A stretch of 64,000 nucleotides of DNA from contig CAVRVO010000029.1 of the NCBI GenBank assembly GCA_963724625.1, positions 248,001 through 312,000 on the forward strand, in the 5' to 3' direction. Source of the stretch: DATBVX01 sp963724625. Its GTDB lineage: Bacteria > Pseudomonadota > Gammaproteobacteria > Steroidobacterales > Steroidobacteraceae. Positions 26,301-34,068 of this stretch are shown piece by piece (position 1 is the first letter of the stretch; each line of letters begins with the position of its first letter). The translations under genes and the position numbers were made by a program. Below the pieces are notes generated by a model, which had not been told where the DNA came from, did not search any database, and worked only from the letters and a program-made list of their open reading frames with translations.

Positions 26301-26531
26301 CTCGACGCCGGCGATGCGATCCTCGATCGGCTGCGTGATCTTGGTTTCGACGATCTGTGCAGATGCGCCGCGGTAGTTGGTATCGATGGAGACGATGGGC
26401 GGATTGATGTCCGGGAACTCGCGTACCGTCTGCCACAGCCGGCTGAGGCATACCAGGCCCACGACCACCAGGAGCAGGCTGATGACGATCGCGAACACCG
26501 GGCGGTGAACGGAAAACTCGGAAATCTTCAT
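23382..26531 (-). CDS. RND multidrug efflux transporter, HAE1/AcrB type
   Basis: Inner-membrane proton-driven efflux pump, 1049 residues, full length. It starts MKISEFSVHRPVFAIVISLLLVVVGL (first membrane helix). The proton-relay pair of transmembrane helix 4 is in GLVVDDAIVVLENIYRRIEHG, and FLGNWRATLIPAVTIPISI and ERGV-like periplasmic porter repeats follow. Substrate unknown. No periplasmic adaptor or outer-membrane channel gene lies next to it; instead it is coupled to a DUF5996 gene. The chosen start has an AGG ribosome site and the conserved N-terminus; a 42-residue longer reading is not conserved. Confidence 0.88.
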   Translation of the reverse strand: MKISEFSVHRPVFAIVISLLLVVVGLVCLSRLWQTVREFPDINPPIVSIDTNYRGASAQIVETKITQPIEDRIAGVELIDKLRSSSADERSRITVEFDLERNVDEAANDIRDRVGRVIDDLPVEADPPEIAKADSNDDPIIYVNLSSSTMNVLDLTDFAERNIVDRFAALPGVARVNLTGSRRYAMRVWIDRQALAARGMTVGDIEGALRRENVQVPAGRLESQLREFTLNTATGLDSQDDFRGLVLGRGADGYLVRLGEVASVDLAAENERSVARTNGIPGINIGMVAQSKASTLEVARAVRNEVAVISHDMPKGTELAVHVDRAVFIEASMREVMIALGISLILVLVVIYAFLGNWRATLIPAVTIPISIIAACAAMYALGFTINVLTLLGMVLAIGLVVDDAIVVLENIYRRIEHGEQSLLAAIDGSREIGFAVIATTLVLSAVFVPISFQSGRVGRLFSEFGFTLAASILFSCLIALTLTPMMTSQLFARGAMRSRTSELVDSAFAKLSRGYSRVLGRAIARPWAIIGGALFLFAATVILFLQLPQETTPNEDRGVIRVMLVGPEGATMEYMERYARQLEDIMRAEAAAHGDIKRYNTRIAPGGLSGSGEVNRAVGFIVLEDWGKRTRSASEIAAIMQRKASLMPGVRASVFTPTAFNWGATAPVQAVLQGPDYELLRQWSEKILVRAEQNPGLTNLDTDYKERKPQMKVSVDRNRAADLGVSLDTIGHTLETMLGSRIVTTFVKQGREYYVILQGRSQDRASPNDLDNLYVRSDRTGELIPLSSMVRLDESATATQLNRFDRLRAITVSAGLAPSYSMGEAIKFFRDAVKQELPPSAKLAFDGESREYLKSSQALYWTFVGALLIVFLVLAAQFESFTLPLVIMTTVPLAIVGAIVGLWLYGMSINIFSQIAIVMLVGLAAKNGVLIVEFANQLRDRGVEFVEAVKQASLTRLRPVLMTSLCSAFGSIPLLLAHGAGSESRQAIGVVVIWGVLLSMVLTLVVVPAVYAVAARNTRSPKYWTRVIERMKLAQPAGEPESIPGTRN

Positions 26532-26708
26532 CAGGATCCCTGGCCGCGGCGACGCTCGATAGACTTCTGAGGCGTCCGCGAAGTTTCGGTTGCTTTGGCC
26601 TTTTGCGCCAGTGGCTCCTACAATGGATCGCCTCACAGAGCCTGCGCCGATCGGCACGATCCGCCGGCCCCGTCCACGAAGTCAAAACAAGAGCATCAGG
26701 GAGAACGT

Positions 26709-27905
26709 ATGCGTCCGTTCAACTTCTCGCCCCTGTGGGTGCGCTGCGCGGCCTTGTGCCTGCCGGCGCTGTTGGTACTGGCCTGCCAGAAGAAGCCGGA
26801 AGCGCCCGCACCGGCCGCCGAGCCGGCCAAGAAAGAGCTCGGTGCGTCCGAAGGCCAGCTCGACATCGTGGCGTGGCCCGGTTACCTCGAGCGCGGCGAC
26901 ACTGACAAGAGCTACGACTGGGTAACGGGTTTCGAGAAATCGAGTGGCTGCAAGGTCAACGTGAAAGTGGCCGGCACCTCGGACGAGATGGTGTCCCTGA
27001 TGACGCAAGGCGGCTACGACCTCGTGACTGCATCGGGCGACGCTTCGCTGCGCCTGATCCGCGGCAATACCGTACAGCCGGTGGATGTGAGCCTGATTCC
27101 GAGCTACGGCACGGTCGACAAGCGCCTGCAGGAAGCACCCTGGCACTTCGTCGACGGCAAGCACTACGGGACACCTTACCAGTGGGGACCGAACGTCCTC
27201 ATGTATAACACCAAGGTGTTCAAGACCGCGCCGACGTCCTGGTCCGCAGTCCTCGAGCCGCAGAAGCTTGCGGACGGCAAGCCCAACAAGGGTCGCGTCC
27301 AGGCCTACGACGGCCCGATCTACATCGCCGACGCCGCGGTCTACCTGATGGCAAAGCAACCGGATCTCGGCATCAAGAATCCGTACGAACTCACCGATGC
27401 CCAGTACAGCGCTGCGCTCGACCTCTTGCGCAAGCAGCACCCGCTGGTACAGCGCTACTGGCACGACGCCAACGTGCAGGTGCAGGACTTCACGTCCGAG
27501 GGCATCGTCGCCTCGAGCTCCTGGCCGTTCCAGGTCAACACACTCAAGGCCAACAAACAGCCTGTCGACAGCGTGGTTCCGGCCGAGGGTGCAACCGGTT
27601 GGGCAGACACGACGATGATGCACGCACAGGCTGCGCATCCGAACTGCGCCTACAAGTGGATGGAATGGTCACTGAGCCCGAAGGTGCAGGGCGATGTGGC
27701 GGCGTGGTTCGGCTCGGTGCCTGCGGTGCCGGCCGCGTGCGAAAACAACGAGCTGCTCGGAGCCGAGGGCTGCAAGACCAACGGCTTCGAGAACTTCGAC
27801 AAGATCTGGTTCTGGCGCACGCCCGAAGCGACCTGCGAACAGGGTAGCTGCGTTCCGTACAGTCGATGGTCGACCGACTACGTTGCTTTGATGGGCGGAC
27901 GCTGA
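26709..27905 (+). CDS. Polyamine-type ABC transporter substrate-binding lipoprotein (YdcS/PotD-like)
   Basis: Periplasmic binding protein, 398 residues. Lipoprotein signal: ALCLPALLVLAC with the lipobox Cys, then an Ala/Pro/Glu linker. The mature part starts QLDIVAWPGYLERG and includes GYDLVTASGDASLRLI and HYGTPYQWGPNVLMYN, the PotD/YdcS pattern. The start at 26709 has a GGGAGA ribosome site. It heads a five-gene set in the order binding protein, ATPase, two permeases, aminobutyraldehyde dehydrogenase, as in E. coli ydcSTUVW, so putrescine or GABA-like compounds are the likely substrates. Four Cys near the C-terminus (CENNELLGAEGC, CEQGSC) may form disulfides. Confidence 0.82.
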   Translation: MRPFNFSPLWVRCAALCLPALLVLACQKKPEAPAPAAEPAKKELGASEGQLDIVAWPGYLERGDTDKSYDWVTGFEKSSGCKVNVKVAGTSDEMVSLMTQGGYDLVTASGDASLRLIRGNTVQPVDVSLIPSYGTVDKRLQEAPWHFVDGKHYGTPYQWGPNVLMYNTKVFKTAPTSWSAVLEPQKLADGKPNKGRVQAYDGPIYIADAAVYLMAKQPDLGIKNPYELTDAQYSAALDLLRKQHPLVQRYWHDANVQVQDFTSEGIVASSSWPFQVNTLKANKQPVDSVVPAEGATGWADTTMMHAQAAHPNCAYKWMEWSLSPKVQGDVAAWFGSVPAVPAACENNELLGAEGCKTNGFENFDKIWFWRTPEATCEQGSCVPYSRWSTDYVALMGGR

Positions 27906-27922
27906 CGCGCGCCTCGATCAAT

Positions 27923-27950
27923 CCCCTCTCCCGGCATGCCGGGAGAGGGG
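27923..27950. terminator. Perfect 28-bp palindrome between binding-protein and ATPase genes
   Basis: CCCCTCTCCCGGCA and its exact inverted copy form an uninterrupted 28-bp palindrome that folds into a strong hairpin, 18 bp after the binding-protein stop. There is no T-tract, so it more likely stabilises the upstream mRNA or lowers expression of the membrane genes than ends transcription. Confidence 0.65.
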
Positions 27951-27962
27951 CTGGATAATCGG

Positions 27963-28985
27963 TTGTCGGCGGCCATCGAATTTCAGCAGGTCTCGCGCCG
28001 CTTCGGCAGCGTGAAGGCGGTCGACGAGGTGAGTCTCGCGATCGCACCGGGCGAGTTCTTTGCCCTTCTCGGACCATCCGGTTCCGGCAAGACCACTTGC
28101 CTCAGGCTGATTGCCGGATTCGAACAGCCCTCCTCCGGGCACGTGCTGCTCGACGGCGCAGACGTCACCGGCGTTCCTCCTTACGAACGCAACGTCAACA
28201 CGGTGTTCCAGGATTACGCGCTGTTTCCGCACATGAGCGTGGTGGAAAACGTCGCCTATGGTCTGCGCGTGCGAGGCATCGCGTCCGACGAGCGACGCAA
28301 GCGTGCCGAGGAGATGCTGGCGCTGGTGCAGCTGGAGGGCATGGGCGAGCGTTCACCGATGCAATTGTCGGGCGGCCAGAAGCAGCGCGTGGCGCTGGCG
28401 CGTGCGCTCATCAATCACCCGGCCGTGCTGCTCCTCGATGAACCGCTGGGCGCACTGGACCTCAAGCTGCGCGAGGCGATGCAGATCGAGCTCAAGAATC
28501 TGCAACGCAAGCTCAAGATCACTTTCGTTTACGTAACGCACGACCAGGGCGAAGCCCTCAGCATGGCGGACCGGGTCGCGGTGTTCGATCGCGGTCGCAT
28601 CGAGCAGCTGGACACGCCGCGCGGGCTATACATGCGGCCGCGAACGGCGTTCGTGGCGCGTTTCGTCGGCGGGGCGAACGTGGTTGAAGGTGAACTGGCT
28701 CGTCGGCTGAGTGGCACTGCGCGCGCGTTTGCGATTCGTGCTGAAACGATGGCGCTGGACGCAGCGGGCAATACACCCAGGGATGGAACGGTCGGCTGCG
28801 CCGCGACCGTGATCGATGTGCAGTATCACGGCGCCAGCAGTCGCTGGCAGCTGCGCACTGACGATGGCTCGACCCTCGCGGTGGTCAGACCGGAGTCTCC
28901 CTCCAGTCAGGTCAACTTCGCGATTGGCGGCAAGGTGTACGTATCCTGGCCCGCCAGCCAGATGGTGGCACTGGAAGATGCGTAA
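27963..28985 (+). CDS. Polyamine-type ABC transporter ATP-binding protein (YdcT-like)
   Basis: ATPase subunit, about 340 residues. Walker A GPSGSGKTT, signature LSGGQKQRVALARAL, Walker B VLLLDEPLGALD and switch His in YVTHDQGEALSMADRVAVF. A C-terminal TOBE-like domain follows. An ATG at 27936 is in frame but lies inside the hairpin, and the family N-terminus (SAAIEFQQVSRRFGSVKAVD) starts at the TTG at 27963, so I prefer TTG; ATG 27936 remains possible. Second gene of the ydc-like operon. Confidence 0.85.
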   Translation: MSAAIEFQQVSRRFGSVKAVDEVSLAIAPGEFFALLGPSGSGKTTCLRLIAGFEQPSSGHVLLDGADVTGVPPYERNVNTVFQDYALFPHMSVVENVAYGLRVRGIASDERRKRAEEMLALVQLEGMGERSPMQLSGGQKQRVALARALINHPAVLLLDEPLGALDLKLREAMQIELKNLQRKLKITFVYVTHDQGEALSMADRVAVFDRGRIEQLDTPRGLYMRPRTAFVARFVGGANVVEGELARRLSGTARAFAIRAETMALDAAGNTPRDGTVGCAATVIDVQYHGASSRWQLRTDDGSTLAVVRPESPSSQVNFAIGGKVYVSWPASQMVALEDA

Positions 28986-29024
28986 CCGGACACTCGGCGG
29001 CTTCGACGCGATGGCGGTGTGGAC

Positions 29025-29972
29025 ATGACCAGCGCCGCAGTCGCAACGGGCACGGCCGGATCCTTCGGGCGCGAAGTGTCGACATTCTTCTATCGGCGCA
29101 GCACCTTCTATCTCCTTCTGCTGCTGTTGCCGCCGCTCCTGTGGCTCGGGACCGTTTATCTCGGTTCGCTGTTCGCACTCCTGCTGCAGAGCTTCTATGC
29201 CATCGACGAATTTACGGCCACCGTGGTGCCCAAGGTCACGCTCGCAACGTATCGACAGCTCTTCTCACATCCTGCCAATGTCGACATCATCCTGAGAACG
29301 CTGGGCATGGCCGTAACGGTCACGATCGCGAGCGCCGCAATCGCGTTCCCGCTCGCGAACTACATGGCTCGCTACGCCGGCCCGCGCATGAAGGCCTTTC
29401 TATATGTCGGCGTCATGTTGCCGATGTGGACCAGCTACCTGGTCAAGGTGTACGCGTGGCGGCTGATTCTCGCCAAGCAGGGAATCCTCAGCTGGATCCT
29501 GACGACCATCGGTCTCGATCCAGTCCTCGAGACTGCGCTCGCAACCCCGGTGATCGGCGGCCCATCGCTCGCCTCTTCGTACCTCGGCATGTTCATCGTG
29601 TTCGTCTACATGTGGCTGCCGTTCATGATCCTGCCGCTCGCGGCCGCCCTCGAGCGGGTTCCACAGTCGATGATCCAGGCGTCCGCGGATCTCGGCGCGC
29701 GGCCGGGGCAGACGTTCCGCAACGTCATCCTGCCGCTGGCGCTGCCCGGTCTCGCCGCAGGCTCGATCTTTACCTTCTCGCTCACGCTGGGGGACTACAT
29801 CATTCCGAGCGTCGTCGGCGCGCCCGGCTACTTCATCGGCATGATGGTGTATCAACAGCAGGGCACGGCGGGGAATATCCCGCTGGCAGCCGCCTTTTCC
29901 GTGGTCCCGATCATCCTCATCGCGATCTACCTGACGCTTGCACGGCGCCTCGGGGCTTTCGATGCGCTCTAG
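29025..29972 (+). CDS. Polyamine-type ABC transporter permease (YdcU-like)
   Basis: Inner-membrane permease, 315 residues. First membrane segment at YLLLLLLPPLLWLGTVYLGS, further segments around LGMAVTVTIASAAIAFPLANYMA and MWTSYLVKVYAWRLIL. The ATPase-contact EAA-type loop is ASADLGARPGQTFRNVILPLALPG. Start taken at ATG 29025; a GTG two codons earlier is equally possible. Overlaps the next permease gene by 11 bp. Confidence 0.85.
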   Translation: MTSAAVATGTAGSFGREVSTFFYRRSTFYLLLLLLPPLLWLGTVYLGSLFALLLQSFYAIDEFTATVVPKVTLATYRQLFSHPANVDIILRTLGMAVTVTIASAAIAFPLANYMARYAGPRMKAFLYVGVMLPMWTSYLVKVYAWRLILAKQGILSWILTTIGLDPVLETALATPVIGGPSLASSYLGMFIVFVYMWLPFMILPLAAALERVPQSMIQASADLGARPGQTFRNVILPLALPGLAAGSIFTFSLTLGDYIIPSVVGAPGYFIGMMVYQQQGTAGNIPLAAAFSVVPIILIAIYLTLARRLGAFDAL

Positions 29973-30777
29973 ACGCCCGCGGGACTGGAATAGCGCCTCT
30001 ACGAGCCAGAAGCTTGCGGCGTTTGCCGGCCTTGCGTTCCTGCACTTCCCGGTGCTCATCATCATCCTGTATGCGTTCACTACCGAAGATCGCACTTACC
30101 AGTTCCCGCCGCCCGGTCTGACGCTGCACTGGTTCTCGGTCGCATTCGCGCGCGAGGACATCTGGGCTGCACTGCGACTTTCGGTGAGCGTCGCCGCAGC
30201 CGCGACACTTCTCGCGCTGTTTCTCGGCACGCTGGCGGCTTTCGCGCTGGCGCGGGCGCAATTCGCCGGCAAGAACGTGATCACGCTGTTGTTCGTGCTG
30301 CCGATCGCGTTGCCCGGCATCATCACCGGCATCGCCCTGCTGTCAGCGATGCGCCTCGCAGGAGTGCCGGCGGGCTTCTGGACTATTGTTGCGGGTCACG
30401 CCACCTTCTGCCTCGTGATCGTGCACAACAACGTGATTGCGCGCCTGCGGCGCCTGCCGAAGAACTGGATCGAGGCCTCGATGGACCTGGGTGCCGATGG
30501 CGGCCAGACCTTCCGTTACGTGCTGCTGCCGCAGATCGCGACCGCGCTGCTCGCCGGAGGCATGCTGGCTTTCGCGCTTTCGTTCGACGAGATCATCGTC
30601 ACGCTTTTCACCGCGGGTCATGAGCAGACCCTGCCGATCTGGTTCTTCAACGAGCTGTTCCGACCCCGCGAACGTCCGATTACCAACGTGGTCGCTGTTG
30701 CGGTCATCGCCGTGACGCTGGTGCCGATCCTGTTGGCGTACTATTTCACCCGACCCCGAGAGTTCGACTCGAAGTGA
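29962..30777 (+). CDS. Polyamine-type ABC transporter permease (YdcV-like)
   Basis: Second permease, 271 residues. Membrane segments at LAAFAGLAFLHFPVLIIILYAF, TLLALFLGTLAAFALA, LLFVLPIALPGIITGIALL and near the C-terminus. The EAA loop is IEASMDLGADGGQTFRYVLLPQI. The ATG at 29962 overlaps the end of the upstream permease and is chosen over the in-frame ATG at 29938, which would lie deeper in that gene. Confidence 0.85.
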   Translation: MRSRRPRDWNSASTSQKLAAFAGLAFLHFPVLIIILYAFTTEDRTYQFPPPGLTLHWFSVAFAREDIWAALRLSVSVAAAATLLALFLGTLAAFALARAQFAGKNVITLLFVLPIALPGIITGIALLSAMRLAGVPAGFWTIVAGHATFCLVIVHNNVIARLRRLPKNWIEASMDLGADGGQTFRYVLLPQIATALLAGGMLAFALSFDEIIVTLFTAGHEQTLPIWFFNELFRPRERPITNVVAVAVIAVTLVPILLAYYFTRPREFDSK

Positions 30778-30782
30778 TTCGT

Positions 30783-30799
30783 GTGTGACGTTCGACGTC
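30783..30799. other. Small hairpin between permease and dehydrogenase genes
   Basis: GTGACGT and ACGTCAC pair perfectly around a TCG loop, 30 bp before the patD-like start. No T-tract. It may affect mRNA processing or be a regulator site. Confidence 0.4.
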
Positions 30800-30828
30800 A
30801 CGCGACGTCCTTCTGCAACGAGGCTGCC

Positions 30829-32253
30829 ATGCAAACCAAGCTCCTGATCAAGGGCAAGTTCACCAACGGCAAAGGCGATGCGCTGGACATCCTCGATCCG
30901 GCCACCGGCAAGGTCATCGTGGAAGTTCCGGAGGCGTCGGAGGAGCAGGTGAACGCCGCGGTCCTGGCTGCCGCCGGTGCACTCGACGGCTGGTCGCGGA
31001 CCGCGCCGAAGGATCGCGCCACGCTGCTGCTCAAAGTCGCTGACCGTATCGAAGCAGAGGCGGATACGTTCGCCGAGCTCGAGTCGCGCAACTGCGGCAA
31101 ACCGCTCGCGGCGGTGAAGAGCGATGAGATACCCGCGATCGCTGACGTGTTTCGATTCTTCGCCGGCGCAGCGCGCACCGTGACGGGTGCGATCGCCGGC
31201 GAATACCTCCCAGGGTTCACCAGCATGATCCGGCGCGATCCAGTCGGCGTGGTGGCGTCCATCGCGCCTTGGAACTACCCGCTGATGATGGCGGCCTGGA
31301 AGTTGTCGCCCGCAGTGGCGGCGGGTAATACGGTGGTATTGAAGCCCTCCGAGCAGACACCCCTCACGACCCTGAAGCTCGCCGAGATCATCGCCGAGCT
31401 GTTTCCCGCCGGTGTCATCAACGTCGTTACCGGGCGCGGCAAGACAGTCGGTGCCCCGCTGGTCTCGCATCCTGCGGTGCGCATGATTTCAATCACCGGT
31501 GATGTATCGACCGGTGAAAGAATTCTCCAGGCGGCAGCGAAGGGCGTGAAGCGGACTCACCTCGAGCTTGGCGGCAAGGCGCCGGTGATCGTGTTCGACG
31601 ACGCAGATCTCAAGTCGGTCGTTTCGGGGGTGCGTACCTTCGGTTTCTACAACGCCGGCCAGGACTGCACGGCTGCCTGCCGGTTGTACGCGGGCGCGAA
31701 GATCTTCGATCGGCTGGTGGCGGACCTCACCTCTGCGGTCGAATCAATCAAAGTGGGAACGCAGCAGGAGGAAGGCGTGGAGATGGGACCTCTCATCAGC
31801 TCGCGCCAGCGTTCGCGTGTTGCCGGATTTGTCGAGCGTGCTGCTGATCTGCGGCACGTCGACATCACGACTGGCGGCAAGACGCGTGGCGGCGGTGGAT
31901 ACTTCTACGAGCCCACCGTGGTTGCGGGCGCCAGGCAATCCGACGAGATCGTGCAGCGAGAAGTTTTCGGCCCAGTCGTTTCAGTCACGCGCTTCAAGGA
32001 TACGGAACAGGCGATCGCGTGGGCGAACGAATCCGAGTATGGGCTGGCATCGTCCGTCTGGACCAAGGACGTCGGCAAGGCGATGCAGGTGGCAGCACGT
32101 CTTCAGTACGGCTCCACCTGGATCAACACGCACTTCATGCTCGTGAGCGAGATGCCGCACGGTGGCATGAAGCGCTCAGGCTATGGCAAGGACCTGTCGC
32201 TGTACGCGCTCGAGGACTATTCCGTGCCCAGGCACGTAATGGTGAAGCTCTAG
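30829..32253 (+). CDS. patD: Gamma-aminobutyraldehyde dehydrogenase (PatD/YdcW)
   Basis: NAD-dependent enzyme that oxidises 4-aminobutyraldehyde to GABA after transamination of putrescine. From the ATG at 30829 it is 474 residues and follows PatD closely: MQTKLLIKGKFTNG start, ELESRNCGKPL, SMIRRDPVGVVASIAPWNYPL, Glu246 in HLELGGKAPV, catalytic Cys280 in AGQDCTAACR, and the end SLYALEDYSVPRHVMVKL. It lies behind the importer as ydcW does in E. coli. This gives a second putrescine route, separate from the glutamylated Puu route. Confidence 0.92.
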   Translation: MQTKLLIKGKFTNGKGDALDILDPATGKVIVEVPEASEEQVNAAVLAAAGALDGWSRTAPKDRATLLLKVADRIEAEADTFAELESRNCGKPLAAVKSDEIPAIADVFRFFAGAARTVTGAIAGEYLPGFTSMIRRDPVGVVASIAPWNYPLMMAAWKLSPAVAAGNTVVLKPSEQTPLTTLKLAEIIAELFPAGVINVVTGRGKTVGAPLVSHPAVRMISITGDVSTGERILQAAAKGVKRTHLELGGKAPVIVFDDADLKSVVSGVRTFGFYNAGQDCTAACRLYAGAKIFDRLVADLTSAVESIKVGTQQEEGVEMGPLISSRQRSRVAGFVERAADLRHVDITTGGKTRGGGGYFYEPTVVAGARQSDEIVQREVFGPVVSVTRFKDTEQAIAWANESEYGLASSVWTKDVGKAMQVAARLQYGSTWINTHFMLVSEMPHGGMKRSGYGKDLSLYALEDYSVPRHVMVKL

Positions 32254-32305
32254 GCAAGGAAACTCGGCGCCGGACTCGAAAGTCCGACGCCGTCTTGCCT
32301 TTTTC
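32253..32305. terminator. Terminator between convergent patD and gfa
   Basis: A long stem-loop: GGCAAG pairs with the CTTGCC near 32296, and inside it CGGCGCCGGACT pairs with AGTCCGACGCCG (one mismatch) around a CGAA loop, followed by TTTTT. It can end transcription of patD and, less well, of gfa from the other side. Confidence 0.75.
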
Positions 32306-32307
32306 TG

Positions 32308-32877
32308 CTAGGCGAGTACGCCTTTCGCCTTCGCCGTGTGAGTGGCGATCGCGTCCATCAGGGGTGGTGACAAGCAGTCATACGGCTGCAGGCCAAGCTC
32401 CTTCAGGCGTGAGCGGACCGCGCCCATCTGGTCGGGCTTGGTTCCCGACTCGATGATGGAGGACACGAAAGCGGCGAATTCCGGCGCCGACCAGCCCTTG
32501 TCCTTGGACAGCTCCACGTGCACGAAATCGAGCCCATAGAACGGATGGTTCTTGTTCTCGATGCGGCCGTACATGTGTACGCCGCAGCCCGTGCACGCAT
32601 AGCGCTGAATCGCCGCGCTCGGATCGACGATCTTCAGCTTGTTGCCGTTGGAGGTAACGCTGAGATTGTCGCGACCGACTACAGCGACCACGGAAAACGC
32701 GGCGCCTTTCGGCTTCCAGCATTTGGTGCAGCCGCAGGCATGATTGTGGGCGACGTTGCCCTTGATGCTCACTGTTACCGGCGCCGACGCGCACTGGCAA
32801 GTAAGTGTGCCACCTGCAAAGTCCTTCGAACCGGGTTGGACGCCCTGGTCCACGGACGGATGAATTGAAACGGCCAT
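32308..32877 (-). CDS. gfa: Glutathione-dependent formaldehyde-activating enzyme (Gfa)
   Basis: Proposed to speed formation of S-(hydroxymethyl)glutathione from formaldehyde and glutathione. 189 residues from the ATG at 32877. Zinc-binding Cys clusters: C27xC29 (TCQCASAP), C48xC50xxC53 (ACGCTKCWKP) and C95xxC98 (YACTGCGVHMYG), the GFA-family pattern. It lies 22 bp downstream of the glutathione-dependent dehydrogenase gene on the same strand, forming a formaldehyde-oxidation pair. Whether Gfa is catalytic or a glutathione/formaldehyde carrier is debated. Confidence 0.88.
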   Translation of the reverse strand: MAVSIHPSVDQGVQPGSKDFAGGTLTCQCASAPVTVSIKGNVAHNHACGCTKCWKPKGAAFSVVAVVGRDNLSVTSNGNKLKIVDPSAAIQRYACTGCGVHMYGRIENKNHPFYGLDFVHVELSKDKGWSAPEFAAFVSSIIESGTKPDQMGAVRSRLKELGLQPYDCLSPPLMDAIATHTAKAKGVLA

Positions 32878-32899
32878 GATGGTTTCCCCTTCTCGTTTA

Positions 32900-34009
32900 T
32901 CAGAACGTAACCACACTGCGGATTGATTCGCCCGCATGCATCAGATCGAAAGCCTTGTTGATCTCCTTGAGCGGCATCACGTGCGTGATCAGGTCGTCGA
33001 TGTTGATTTTCTTGTCCATGTACCAGTCGACGATCTTCGGCACGTCCCTGCGGCCGCGCGCGCCGCCGAACGCCGTGCCCTTCCACACCCGACCCGTCAC
33101 GAGCTGGAACGGACGGGTCTTGATCTCCTGCCCGGATCCAGCCACCCCGATGATCACCGAAACTCCCCAGCCTCGATGACAGCACTCGAGCGCCTGGCGC
33201 ATCAGGTCGACATTCCCGACGCATTCGAAGCTGTAGTCCGCACCGCCGTCGGTCACCGAGACGAGATGCTGCACCAGGTCCCCGCCCACTTCCTTCGGGT
33301 TCACGAAGTGCGTCATGCCGAATTTCTCGGCGAGGGCCTTGCGCCGCGGATTGATGTCCACGCCGACGATCTTGTTGGCGCCCACCAGACGCGCACCCTG
33401 GATGACATTCAGCCCGATGCCCCCGAGCCCGAACACGACTACATTCGCGCCGGGTTCCACCTTGGCGGTGTTCATCACTGCACCGATGCCGGTCGTCACT
33501 CCGCAGCCGATGTAGCAGACCTTCTCGAAGGGCGCGTCCTCGCGGATCTTCGCGACCGCAATCTCGGGCAGCACGGTGTAGTTCGAAAAGGTCGAACAAC
33601 CCATGTAGTGATGCACCATCTTGCCGCCGATCGAGAAGCGGCTGGTGCCATCGGGCATCACGCCCTTGCCCTGAGTGGCACGAATCGCCGTGCACAGGTT
33701 CGTCTTGCCCGACAGGCATGACTTGCACTGACGGCATTCCGGCGTGTAGAGCGGAATCACGTGATCGCCCTTCTTCACCGACGTGACGCCCGGACCGACG
33801 TCCACGACGATCCCCGCCCCTTCGTGCCCAAAGACCACCGGGAACAGTCCCTCGGGATCGGCGCCGGAGCGCGTGAACTCATCCGTGTGGCAGATCCCCG
33901 AGGCCTTGATCTCAACCAGCACTTCTCCGGCCTTGGGGCCCTCGAGGTCGACCTCCACCACTTCCAGCGGTTTACCGGCAGCGTAGGCAATGGCTGCTTT
34001 CGACTTCAT
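32900..34009 (-). CDS. frmA: S-(hydroxymethyl)glutathione dehydrogenase (class III alcohol dehydrogenase)
   Basis: NAD-dependent zinc enzyme oxidising S-hydroxymethylglutathione to S-formylglutathione, the main formaldehyde sink here. 369 residues. Catalytic zinc ligands Cys40 (KASGICHTDEF) and His62/Glu63 (FGHEGAG); structural zinc Cys92, 95, 98 and 106 (ECRQCKSC...NLC). The Rossmann motif is GLGGIGLNVIQGARLVGA and the C-terminal KGTAFGGARGRRDVPKIVDWYM is typical of class III. Downstream of the xoxFGJ genes on the same strand. The S-formylglutathione hydrolase gene is not visible in this window. Confidence 0.93.
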   Translation of the reverse strand: MKSKAAIAYAAGKPLEVVEVDLEGPKAGEVLVEIKASGICHTDEFTRSGADPEGLFPVVFGHEGAGIVVDVGPGVTSVKKGDHVIPLYTPECRQCKSCLSGKTNLCTAIRATQGKGVMPDGTSRFSIGGKMVHHYMGCSTFSNYTVLPEIAVAKIREDAPFEKVCYIGCGVTTGIGAVMNTAKVEPGANVVVFGLGGIGLNVIQGARLVGANKIVGVDINPRRKALAEKFGMTHFVNPKEVGGDLVQHLVSVTDGGADYSFECVGNVDLMRQALECCHRGWGVSVIIGVAGSGQEIKTRPFQLVTGRVWKGTAFGGARGRRDVPKIVDWYMDKKINIDDLITHVMPLKEINKAFDLMHAGESIRSVVTF

Positions 34010-34068
34010 ACGTTTTTCTCCTCAGGCGGCTGCGGCAAGTGCACCGAATCACGTCGATGCCAACATGC

